In this document: positions 1-7,300 of the stretch, one piece after another | Layout of the letters: every line of letters starts with the position of its first letter | Position numbering within the stretch: position 1 is the stretch's first letter | Source of the DNA: Chloroflexota bacterium | Lineage (GTDB): Bacteria > Chloroflexota > Limnocylindria > QHBO01 | NCBI GenBank assembly: GCA_024636135.1 | Contig: JAGXHP010000106.1 | Location: 1-8,493 of the forward strand | Length of the DNA: 8,493 nucleotides | Direction: 5' to 3' | Notes under the pieces: generated by a model | Database searches by the model: none | Seen by the model: the letters and a program-made list of their open reading frames with translations, nothing else | Told to the model about the DNA's origin: nothing | Made by a program: the position numbers and the translations under genes

Positions 1-435
1 CAGCCACCCGGTGCCGCCTCCGAGTGTCGACCCGGCGACACCGATGGACGACACCGTCGGTCCGGTGGTCGCCAGACCGTAGTGTTGGGTGGTCGAATCG
101 AGCGCCGCCCAGGTGGCACCCGCCTGAACGGTGACGCGACGCTCCTCGGGGCGCACCTTGATCCCGCTCATCGGCGACAGGTCGAGCAGGAGGCCGCCTG
201 CACCGACGGTGTGTCCGGCGTATGAGTGGCCGCCGGCCTTGACGAACAGGGCCACGTCGCGAGCCGCGGCCCAGCGCACGGACGCGGCGACGTCCGCCGG
301 GTTCAGGCAGCTCACGATCACCTCCGGCGCGTGATCGAACCGGGCGTTCCAGAGTCTGCGGCTGCGATCAAAGCCCGCGTCGCTCGGCCCCAGGACCTGA
401 CCCTCCACGAGGCTGCTCAGCTCACCGATGTTCAT
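1..435 (-). CDS. FAD-linked oxidoreductase, berberine-bridge/PCMH type (5' part only)
   Basis: This is the N-terminal 145 residues of an FAD-dependent oxidoreductase; the C-terminal substrate domain lies beyond the left edge. The frame is open from ATG 435 to base 1. Residues 67-74 read KAGGHSYAG-like, and His70 is the residue that in this family carries the 8-alpha histidyl link to FAD. Residues 138-145 read LGGGTGWL, the second flavin-binding glycine loop. The stretch before it (TTGPTVSSIG) has no cysteine, so this looks like the monocovalent subtype rather than the bicovalent (His+Cys) enzymes. Full-length relatives are about 450 residues. The start is supported by AGGAG (442-446 on the complement) 6 nt upstream. 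The gene begins 81 nt after the BTAD regulator stops on the same strand, so co-transcription is plausible. The substrate cannot be read from this part; relatives oxidise sugars, alkaloids and polyketide-type compounds. Confidence 0.9.
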   Translation of the reverse strand, partial: MNIGELSSLVEGQVLGPSDAGFDRSRRLWNARFDHAPEVIVSCLNPADVAASVRWAAARDVALFVKAGGHSYAGHTVGAGGLLLDLSPMSGIKVRPEERRVTVQAGATWAALDSTTQHYGLATTGPTVSSIGVAGSTLGGGTGWL

Positions 436-441
436 CAGACA

Positions 442-446
442 CTCCT
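442..446 (-). promoter_or_regulatory. Ribosome binding site of the FAD oxidoreductase
   Basis: AGGAG on the minus strand, with 6 nt between it and ATG 435. It fixes the start of a gene whose other end is outside the window and shows that this gene is initiated independently of the upstream regulator. Confidence 0.7.
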
Positions 447-516
447 GCTCACTGGTCGTGGCGCCGACGGTACTCAGCGGCGCTTTCGAGGCGCTTTCGT
501 GGCGCTGCCGGGCGGC

Positions 517-2730
517 TCATCGACCCCGATCGCGAGCCGGTGGTTCGGCATTCCAGCTCCGCGCAACGTGCCCGGCCAATTCGACCAGCCGCGACTCGTC
601 GTCGAGCTGCGCCCAGATGTCGCGGAAGTGATGGTGGAACAGCATGGCAGCCCCGTACCCCGCCGAAGTCCGGCTCGCGAACAGCTCGTACGCGGACGTC
701 GGGTCGCCCAGAGCGGCGTGGACCAGCCCCGCCTCGACCGGATAGGCGCCGCTGTCGATCGTTCGCAGGGTAGCCAGTGCTGCCGGGCGGTCGCCGGAGG
801 CGAGCTGGGCAATGGCCAGGGCAGCATCCGGCGACTGTCCCGCCCACGGAGTGGTCAGGCCGCCGGCTAGGGCGGTCGCAAGTGGCGTGAGCACCGACAC
901 CGCTTCATCGAAGCGCCCCAGGTCGTAGAGCGCGAGGCCGGCGTAATAGGCCGCCGTCGTGTAGCCCGGCGAAAGCCGATCGGAGCGGCGGGCCTCGGCC
1001 AAGGCGGGACCCGGATTGCCGACCGCGAGCAGGGAGTGGGCCAAGTTGCTCACCGCTTCGGCCGACAGCGGGTTGAGCTCCACCGAGCGTCGCGCGCTGG
1101 CCAACGCCTGCCCCGCGTTCCCGAGCGTCAGGGACATCCAGGCGTGCCAGCTGTGGGCGTCGGCGTGACCGGGGCTGAGCCGGATCGCCTTCTCGTACTC
1201 CGCGAGTGCCGCGGGCGCGTCGTGGCGCCCCTCAGCTATCAAGCCGAGGGACGGATGAACCTCGGCGGCACCGGGCAGCAGCGCCAAGGCGCGGACGACG
1301 GCCGACTCGGCCGCGGAGAGCAGCCCCTCGCGATCCCCGTAGCCGTAGTCGGCGGTCATCGCCAGCGAGTCGGCCAGTCCGACCCATGCCAGGCCGTAGG
1401 CGGGATCGACGACGACGGCGCGCTGGAACAGTTCGACGGCTGCTGCCAGCCCCTTCTCCGTCTTCCGGTCGAACTGCATCCGACCCTCGGCCACCAGTCG
1501 GTAGGCCTCCATGCTGTCCGTGGTCGAGGCCGCGGCTGGGGCGAGACTGCGAGAGAGCGCCGCAGCGATGTCGCTTGCCAGGTCGTGCTGGACCGCCAGC
1601 AGGTTGTGGGTGCTCAGCTCGTGGTCGTAGCTCTCCGCCCAGCGGTGGATGCTGGCGGAGGCGTCGACCAGCTGGACCGACAGTCGGAAGCGACGCCCCG
1701 AGGCCTGGATCGACCCGGTCAGCACCATGGCGACACCGAGGTCCCGGGCGATCCGTTCCAGCGGCGCGTCGCTGCCGTCGTACTTCATCGCCGAGTGCCT
1801 GCTGATCACCGTGAGCTCGCGGATCCGAGACAGCTCGGTGAGCAGGTCGGTGTGCAGGCCGATGGCAAGCAGCGCGGCATCATCCCGGCTTCCCATCACC
1901 TCGAAGGGCAGGACGGCCAGCGAGGCGGGCTCGGGTGGCCCGGTGGCACGGGGCTCGGTTGCCGCGGCTGCCCGAGGGGTGTCCGAGAGCGTCGGATCCT
2001 GTTGCAGGATCCGCTGGTGCAGCTGCTGGAGCTCCGGGCTGGGGTCGGCACCCAGCTCCTCGGCAAGAAGCGTTCGCGCTTCGTCGAAGGCGACGAGGGC
2101 CTCCCCAGCCCGGCCGGATCGGTAGAGGGCGAGGATGAACTGCCGCCAGAAGACCTCGTGGAAACCGTGCTCGCGGGTGAGCTGGCGCAGTTCGGCGATG
2201 ACGGCCGCGTGGCGCCCGATGGCGAGGTCCGCCTCGATGCGTCCCTGCAGGGCCGCCAACCGGGCGTCGCTCAGTCGCAGTGCGTCGCCGCGCAGCGGGG
2301 TGTCATCTGCGAGGCCGCCGAGAGGGGGTCCAGACCACAGGCTGAGCGCCGCCGACAGCAACGCGCTTGCCCGGGACGGGTCCGAGGCCAGTGCCGCTGA
2401 TCCCTCGTCCACCAGGGTTTCGAAGCGCCCAACGTCGAGGTGCCTGCGGTCGATCACCAGGGTGTAGCCGTCGCCCTGGTATCGAACCGATGCACCGACT
2501 GTCGCGAGGGGACGCCGCAGCTTGGAGACGTGGATCTGAAGGGCCGCGCGAGGGTTCTCAGGTGCCGCGTCATCGCCCCACAGCAGCTCTGCCAGCGTGT
2601 CTGCGGGCATGCCGCCCGGCTTGAGCGCCAGCGCCCCCAGCAGGAGTCGCTGTTTGGGGCCGAGGACCACATCGGCACCCGCGACCTGAACCGGGCCGAG
2701 CACCCGGATGCGGATCTCCGGCGGCACCAT
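517..2730 (-). CDS. BTAD (SARP-like) transcriptional regulator with TolB-like domain and TPRs
   Basis: A 737-residue cytoplasmic regulator. Residues about 5-92 form an OmpR-type winged helix (IRIRVLGPVQVAG, then KQRLLLGALAL and the recognition-helix stretch AALQIHVSKLRR). Residues about 97-245 are the bacterial transcriptional activation domain (DVGRFETLVDEG to ADPSPELQQLHQRIL). Together these make the DNA-binding module of SARP/AfsR-type activators. The usual NTPase is absent: after a Pro/Ala linker, residues about 270-395 match the TolB-like domain found in adenylate-cyclase-type regulators (LAVLPFEVMG, LTELSRIRELTVISRHSAMKY, VLTGSIQASG, RWAESYD). Residues about 405-700 hold roughly five TPR-like helical pairs, likely for protein or ligand contact. 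ATG 2730 is chosen because the winged helix begins 5 residues later and a -10-like box lies 6 nt upstream. No Shine-Dalgarno is visible. The oxidoreductase downstream is the nearest candidate target. Family assignment is firm; the signal is unknown. Confidence 0.93.
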   Translation of the reverse strand: MVPPEIRIRVLGPVQVAGADVVLGPKQRLLLGALALKPGGMPADTLAELLWGDDAAPENPRAALQIHVSKLRRPLATVGASVRYQGDGYTLVIDRRHLDVGRFETLVDEGSAALASDPSRASALLSAALSLWSGPPLGGLADDTPLRGDALRLSDARLAALQGRIEADLAIGRHAAVIAELRQLTREHGFHEVFWRQFILALYRSGRAGEALVAFDEARTLLAEELGADPSPELQQLHQRILQQDPTLSDTPRAAAATEPRATGPPEPASLAVLPFEVMGSRDDAALLAIGLHTDLLTELSRIRELTVISRHSAMKYDGSDAPLERIARDLGVAMVLTGSIQASGRRFRLSVQLVDASASIHRWAESYDHELSTHNLLAVQHDLASDIAAALSRSLAPAAASTTDSMEAYRLVAEGRMQFDRKTEKGLAAAVELFQRAVVVDPAYGLAWVGLADSLAMTADYGYGDREGLLSAAESAVVRALALLPGAAEVHPSLGLIAEGRHDAPAALAEYEKAIRLSPGHADAHSWHAWMSLTLGNAGQALASARRSVELNPLSAEAVSNLAHSLLAVGNPGPALAEARRSDRLSPGYTTAAYYAGLALYDLGRFDEAVSVLTPLATALAGGLTTPWAGQSPDAALAIAQLASGDRPAALATLRTIDSGAYPVEAGLVHAALGDPTSAYELFASRTSAGYGAAMLFHHHFRDIWAQLDDESRLVELAGHVARSWNAEPPARDRGR

Positions 2731-2736
2731 GCGCCG

Positions 2737-2754
2737 ATTGTAGTTGGCGCGCCA
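2737..2754 (-). promoter_or_regulatory. Candidate promoter with leaderless start and palindrome, BTAD regulator
   Basis: On the minus strand TACAAT (2742 down to 2737) matches a -10 box and ends 6 nt before ATG 2730. Transcription would therefore begin at or next to the start codon, and no Shine-Dalgarno is present. Directly upstream is the perfect 10-bp palindrome TGGCGCGCCA (2745-2754), placed where a repressor would block the promoter. I see no convincing -35 hexamer. The promoter lies inside or beside the ruined winged-helix gene. This is inferred from spacing only. Confidence 0.45.
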
Positions 2755-2776
2755 CTGGGTGGACGGACCTGACGAG

Positions 2777-3039
2777 TCACCGAGAAGGGCAAGGGCGCGT
2801 TGCGAGAGTGGCTCGGTACCCCCATCTCTCCAGAGCCTGCTTGAGATGCTCGGGCCGATAGGACGAACCGATGCGGCTCCAGGCCACCAGGTCAGCGCTC
2901 GGCGCGACCGCCGCCGTCGGGTCGAGCTGGAGCATCGTCAGCCGATCCACGAGGGAACTCAAGGCCGTCGGCCGGGCAGCATCGAGCCTTGCGCGCGGAC
3001 GGCGATTCGCCGAGCCTGCGCCCTGGTCAGCCGGTGCAC
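2777..3039 (-). pseudogene. Broken HTH_42 (YcaQ-like) winged-helix DNA-binding protein, N-terminal remnant
   Basis: Two adjoining minus-strand frames together give the N-terminus of a winged-helix DNA-binding protein of the HTH_42 family. From a possible GTG at 3039 the first frame reads VHRLTRAQARRIAVRAQ and then hits a stop at 2959-2961. The second frame reads RPTALSSLVDRL and LQLDPTAAVAPSADLVAW, then SRIGSSYRPEHLKQALE. Adding one base near 2985/2986 would join them smoothly as QGLDAARPTAL, so a single-base deletion is the simplest explanation. After about 2827 the family similarity is lost (RWGYRATLATRPCPSR, stop at 2777). Full-length members are roughly 350-400 residues, so about three quarters is missing. 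The deletion alone could be a sequencing error, but the missing C-terminus could not. The remnant sits 34 nt downstream of the ArsR-like gene on the same strand and now serves as the upstream region of the BTAD regulator. Confidence 0.7.
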
Positions 3040-3073
3040 GGTCGAAGCCTGTGCCACGCGACGAAGCCCACCG

Positions 3074-3748
3074 TCACTCTTCTTCGACGGTTCGGGGCAG
3101 GGTGGGATAGTCGAGCACGGGATACAGCCCAGCGGCGAACCCATAGACCGTGTCGCCGGAGCGGGAGAGCCGGTCGAAGTCGTGGATCACCTGCTCGATG
3201 CGGTCCCAGAACGCCGCCGCCCGTGTCTCAGGAATTCGGGCATGCCGGATGAAGGCCCGCAGCTGGCCGATGTCGTAGGCCGCAACGGATTCCTTCGCAG
3301 CGACCTCGAAGTCATTGAAGTCCCGCGGAAGCGCGACGCCGTCCGCGCGTCTCCCCAGGGCAACGTAGAACATCCGCGCGGTGCGACCGTAGTAGCGCTC
3401 GTCGATGGCCCTGACTCGCCGGGTGCTAACGACGCGCAGCAAGCCAGCAGCGGCCAGCACGTTGACGTGGTGCGCCACCGTGCTCTTGGGGCGCCTGACG
3501 GCGGTCGCCAGCTCGGTCACCGTCGCCGCCCGCTCGTGAAGCAGCCCGAGGATCGTCGTGCGCAGGGGGTTGCTGATGGCCCGCACCCGGCGGCAGCCAG
3601 CCTGCTCACGCGCCGGGTGCTCGGCTTCCTCGACGGGATCCGATGAATCATTGCCGCATGACATCGCGCGGTTGCTAACCGCTTCGCCGCAGGTCGAATC
3701 CTGCCGCTGGAGCTGATGCTCTCTGCAAACCCGCGCGGCCGGTGTCAT
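3074..3748 (-). CDS. ArsR-like winged-helix transcriptional regulator
   Basis: 224 residues from ATG 3748, or 196 from the internal ATG at 3664. Residues about 53-130 form a winged helix of the ArsR/HTH_20 type: ISNPLRTTILGLLHE (helix 1), TVTELATAVRRPKSTVAHHVNVLAAAGLL (helix-turn-helix) and the wing VSTRRVRAIDERYYGRTARMF. The C-terminal part (about 135-224) resembles the helical effector or dimer region of this subfamily; I see no metal-binding cysteine pair, so metal sensing is unlikely. The first 28 residues (ending NRAMSC) are not family-like. The internal ATG 3664 may be the true start, since it would leave about 22 residues before the DNA-binding domain and place a palindrome just upstream. 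Neither start has a good Shine-Dalgarno. The next item on the strand is a dead winged-helix gene, so the target is not evident. Confidence 0.85.
   Translation of the reverse strand: MTPAARVCREHQLQRQDSTCGEAVSNRAMSCGNDSSDPVEEAEHPAREQAGCRRVRAISNPLRTTILGLLHERAATVTELATAVRRPKSTVAHHVNVLAAAGLLRVVSTRRVRAIDERYYGRTARMFYVALGRRADGVALPRDFNDFEVAAKESVAAYDIGQLRAFIRHARIPETRAAAFWDRIEQVIHDFDRLSRSGDTVYGFAAGLYPVLDYPTLPRTVEEE
3668..3682. promoter_or_regulatory. Palindrome GCGGTT-GCT-AACCGC, possible autoregulatory operator
   Basis: Perfect 6-bp arms around a 3-bp centre, ending 3 nt upstream of the internal ATG (3664) of the ArsR-like gene. ArsR-type dimers bind such palindromes at their own promoters. If translation starts at 3664 this is promoter DNA and an autoregulatory site is plausible; if it starts at 3748 the palindrome lies in coding sequence and is probably chance. 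Confidence 0.3.
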
Positions 3749-3871
3749 GTGCTCGTCCGAGGCGCCGCTCAGGCCGAGCGCGATTCCGATTCAGCCTCGA
3801 GTCTTCCCACAATGGGTATGTTTGCTAGTACGGCCCCAGCACCTGCCGGGGACGCCATTCGATGGCACTGA

Positions 3872-4032
3872 GCGGTATCAGCCAAACGGTTGAGGTCACG
3901 GCCGCGCTGAAGCACCCTTATCAGCACCCTTATGGGATCGCGCCATGCTTCCCAGAGGGACTCAAACGTGCTCAATCGACCCAGGTTGGCACGCATGACA
4001 CGGAAACACTGCGCATCCGGTATGCGGTACCA
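3872..4032 (+). repeat. ~160-bp dispersed repeat, copy A
   Basis: Pairs with copy B at 7981-8138 in the same orientation. From 3910 to 4032 the two align over 123 nt without a gap, and I count 99 identical positions (about 80%). Identical blocks are the tandem 12-mer core (AGCACCCTTATC followed by AGCACCCTTATG, 3911-3934; one mismatch in B), a central AATCGACCCAGGTTGG, and a 3' block ending GGTACCA that includes the hairpin CGCAT-CCGGT-ATGCG (4012-4026). The 24 differences fall 8/8/8 over the three codon positions, so in no frame does it behave as coding DNA. Identical blocks at fixed spacing suggest a bound or folded element. I recognise no named family. Confidence 0.8.
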
Positions 4033-4047
4033 CCCCTTCAGCGGCGT

Positions 4048-4080
4048 GCCGATTTGTGCTCAAATCGCGTCGATTTCGGC
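4048..4080. repeat. Stem-loop 3' of repeat copy A
   Basis: GCCGA (4048-4052) pairs with TCGGC (4076-4080). Inside it, CGATTT (4050-4055) can instead pair with AAATCG (4062-4067) around GTGCTC, so two folds compete. It begins 15 nt after the end of repeat copy A. There is no T-run after it, so it is a poor intrinsic terminator. Confidence 0.4.
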
Positions 4081-4096
4081 TCCTTGGGCGAACTCG

Positions 4097-4120
4097 AGCA
4101 CCCTTATCAGCACCCTTATG
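4097..4120 (+). repeat. Extra copy of the 24-bp tandem core
   Basis: Identical over 24 bp to the core at 3911-3934: two 12-bp units AGCACCCTTATC / AGCACCCTTATG. The surrounding repeat sequence is absent here, so the core can occur alone. It lies 186 bp from the first core and 258 bp before the cyclase start codon. Confidence 0.7.
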
Positions 4121-4366
4121 CGGTGGCATCGGTCGGGCGGGGGCTCGCGGATGCGTGACGCTGGGTACATTATGTGGCGTAGGGTCAGTCGCTGGTATCT
4201 AGATGTCGTGGTGGTGTGGTCGATCCGATTCCTTGGTCAGATCACCCGATCGCACACTCATTTCGACGGCTCCGAGATCCGAACAGCGGTTCTCCGAAGT
4301 CGTCAGTGAAGACGAGGCTCGTGGTCTTCGAGAGCGCGCCCAGCGCCTGAGGCGACGCACGGGGGC

Positions 4367-4372
4367 TACCAT
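4367..4372 (+). promoter_or_regulatory. Candidate -10 box, leaderless start of the cyclase gene
   Basis: TACCAT lies exactly 6 nt before GTG 4379, the same geometry as the BTAD regulator's TACAAT. No Shine-Dalgarno precedes the GTG. There is no clear -35 hexamer. The ATG inside this box opens a three-codon frame (4371-4382) whose TGA overlaps the GTG, which offers translational coupling as an alternative explanation. Confidence 0.4.
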
Positions 4373-4378
4373 GGCCCG

Positions 4379-7300
4379 GTGAACTGCCGCTCCTGTGGCC
4401 GGGCGCTCGAGCCCGGCAGCCGGTTCTGCCCGAGTTGCGGCACGTCCGTCGAGATGGCGTGTTCGAACTGTGGCGCGAACCTCGCCGCCGACGCGCGCTT
4501 CTGCCCCAGCTGCGGCACGCTGGCGGTGGAGTCGTCATCGGCGCCTGAGGCAGCCGAGTCGCCCGACACCGGCCGCGAGCGCAAGGTGGCCACGATGGTC
4601 TTCGCCGACCTCGTGGGCTTCACCAGCCTCAACGAGTCGAGCGACCCGGAGCTGGTGCAGGCCCTGGTGACGCGAGCCTTCGACCGCCTGAGCGCCGAGG
4701 TCGCCCGGTATGAGGGAACGGTCGAAAAGTTCGCCGGCGACGCGATGCTGGCCGTCTTCGGTGTCCCCGCCGCCCACGAGGACGACGCCGAGCGCGCGGT
4801 GCGGGCCGCGCTCGAGATGCAGTCGGCGATGGGCGAGCTGGCCGCCGAGCTGCGCGGCGAGGGTCGTCCCGAGCTTGCGCTCCGTATCGGCATCGAGACC
4901 GGCGAGGTGCTCGTGGACATCGGTCGTGCCAGCGACGAGAGGGACCGCATCGTCACCGGCGACGCCGTCAACACCGCGGCCCGCCTGCAGCAGGTCGCGC
5001 TTCCGGGAGCCATCGAGGTGGGGCCCTTCACCTATGCCGCCACCCGCGACGTCGTCGAGTACGAGGAGCTGCCGCCGACCGCGCTCAAGGGCAAGGCGCT
5101 GCCGGTCGCGGCCTGGCGCGCCGTGGGCGTCAAGGCCAGGCGCGGCGGGGTCCGCCCGTCGCTGGGAATCGAGGCCCCGCTGATCGGGCGCGACGAGGAG
5201 ATCGCGCTCATCAAGGAGACGGTGCGGCGCACCGTGTCGGACGGTCGGCCGCACCTCGTCACGGTCATTGGCAGCGCGGGGGTCGGCAAATCGCGGCTGA
5301 CCTGGGAGCTGGAGAAGTACCTCGACGGTCTGCCCGAGACGTTCTACTGGCGCAAGGGCCGTTGCCTCGCCTACGCGCAGGCGAGCTTCTCCGCCCTGGC
5401 GGACGCCATCAAGGCCGACGCCCGGATCCTCGACGACGACGCGCCCGCGACGGCGGCGGCGAAGCTGGGGGCCCGGGTCGGGGAGCTGGGCGGTACCGCC
5501 GATCCCGTGCTGCTCCAGGCCGTCGAGGCCCTGCTGGCGCTCGGTCCGGCGACCGGATTGGGTCGAGACCAGCTCTTTGACGCCTGGCGCCGCTATCTCG
5601 AGCTGCTGGCCCGTGAGAACCCGCTGGTCCTCGTGCAGGAGGACATCCACTGGGCCGACGAGGGCCTGCTCGACTTCATCGAATACCTGGCACGCTGGGC
5701 GGAGGGGCCGATCGTCATCCTGTGCCTGGCCCGCCACGAACTTCTCGAGCTGCGCCCGACCTGGGGCGGCGGCATGCCCAATGTAGCCTCCATTGTCCTG
5801 GAGCCGCTCGATGCCACGCAGAGCGCACAGCTCGTCGACGCCCTGCTCGCCGGCGGCCTGCCGGCCGAGCTGCGCGACCGAGTGGTGACGCTCGCCGACG
5901 GCAACCCGCTCTTCACGGAGGAACTGGTGCGGATGTTCGTCGACCGTGGCGTGCTGCGCTTCGGTGACGGTCGCTGGCAGCTGGCCCGGCCGGTCGAGGA
6001 GGTGGAGATTCCCGGCTCCATCCACGCCGTGCTGGCAGCGCGCCTCGACGGCCTGCCGGCGGCCGAGAAACGCGCCGCGCAGAACGCTGCGGTGGTGGGG
6101 CGCATCTTCTGGGACGCGCTCATCGCCCACCTCTCCCGCCAGGGAGCCTCGACGACCGGCGAGGTGCTGCGCCGCCTGCGGGTCAAGGAGCTGGTCGTGC
6201 CGCGACAGCCGTCGGCGTTGGCGGGGGCGGCCGAGTTCGGCTTTCGCCACGTCCTCATCCGCGACGTGGCCTACGACTCGCTGCCCAAGCGAGAGCGCGC
6301 CGCCAAGCACCTCGACGTCGCGCGCTGGGCGGAGGAGACACTGGCCGACCGCCAGGACGAGATGGTCGAGCTCTTGGCGGCGCATTACCTCGCAGCCCTG
6401 CGCTACGAGGAGGAATTCGCCGCGCCCGACTCCGAGCGCATGCGCGACCTGCGCCACAAGACGTACACGTATGCGCACCGAGCCGGTATCCGCGCCGACG
6501 CGCTGTCCAACAAGGAGCATGCCGCCCGCTGGTTCCGCGCCGCGGTCGAGCAGGCGCATGTCCTCGATCTGCCCACCCGTGAGCGTGCTGCCCTGGCCGT
6601 GGAGTACAGCGAAGCGGCAGGTGGCTACGAGCCCCACGAAGCGGTCCGCTTCGTGCTCGCGGACGCCCTGGCGCTCGGGCAGGCATCGCTCGATCGCACC
6701 GCCGACGATGAACAGCAGCTGGCCCAGGTTCGCATCAACCTGGCCTTCTACCTGTACGTCGCCGACGAGGTCCAGGCGGCGCGCGCGCTGCTACGGGCGG
6801 GCATCGCGGCCCTGGAGCCCGGGCCGCCGACCCAGGGCCGCGCCGGGCTTCGCGCGCGTTTGGGCTGGACATACTGGCGTGCCGGGCCAGTGGAGGAAGC
6901 GCCGCCGATCCTGCGCCAGGCCATCGAGGAGGCCCGTGCGTGCGGCGCCCAGGACGTCGAGCGCGAGGCGCTGCACGACCTCGGCATCGTCACGGGCATG
7001 CTGGGCGACGCGCGGGCACGCCTGGCGCTGGTCGAGCAGAGCATGGACCTCGCCCGCGCCGCGAACGACCGAGCACTCCTGTCGCGCTGTTACATCAACC
7101 TGCCCGCCGTCATGTATTCCAACGGCGAGACGAACGAGCGGATCATGCCGCTGTGCAGCGAAGGCCTCGACCGGGCCAGGCGGAGCATGGACCACTTGTC
7201 CGCGTCGTGGATCGCCCAGCACATCGCCGAATTCCTGGCCTTCGAGGGGCGCCTGCCCGAGGCCATGCCCTACGTCGAGGAAGCCATCGTCGCGGCACGG

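Larger units (their letters stand above)
3749..4378. other. 630-bp gene-free region with repeats and stem-loops
   Basis: This lies between the divergently transcribed ArsR-like gene (minus) and cyclase gene (plus). Short frames exist on both strands, but none looks like a known protein. The frames that cover the repeat are not constrained by codon position when compared with its second copy near 8000. It contains repeat copy A, an extra 24-bp core, a stem-loop at 4048-4080 and, nearer the cyclase, GAAGAC/GTCTTC arms (4308-4313 and 4324-4329). It is less GC-rich than the coding DNA on either side. Promoters of both flanking genes should lie here. Confidence 0.6.

Noticed and set aside
226..870. 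214-codon plus frame across the FAD oxidoreductase and BTAD gene ends
   Set aside because: It spans two well-supported minus-strand genes and their gap, with no recognisable domain.
1036..2400. 454-codon open frame on the plus strand opposite the BTAD regulator
   Set aside because: Shadow of the regulator; no domain and repetitive Gly/Arg/Gln-rich composition.
2454..2825. 123-codon minus frame running across the BTAD start
   Set aside because: It overlaps the winged-helix coding region in another frame and has an Arg/Ser-rich shadow-type composition.
3769..3996. 75-codon minus frame (contains IRVLIRVL) across repeat copy A
   Set aside because: It also follows from the repeat. The same even substitution pattern applies to this strand, and no start signal is visible.
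3911..4120. CRISPR array from the repeated GCACCCTTAT units
   Set aside because: Only two 24-bp copies 162 bp apart in this stretch, with no regular spacers and no cas genes.
3862..4158. 98-codon plus frame containing HPYQHPYG twice, with a look-alike frame at 7923-8324
   Set aside because: The apparent peptide similarity comes from the DNA repeat. Differences between copies are equal at all three codon positions and the flanking residues do not match, so it is not treated as a gene pair.
3749..4378. tRNA or other known RNA gene
   Set aside because: I found no cloverleaf-compatible arms or T-loop consensus; the stem-loops present are isolated.
4535..6637. 700-codon open frame on the minus strand opposite the cyclase gene
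   Set aside because: Antisense shadow of a strongly supported plus-strand protein. The translation is low-complexity (Arg/Gly/Gln/His-rich) with no recognisable domain, as expected from GC-rich codon bias.
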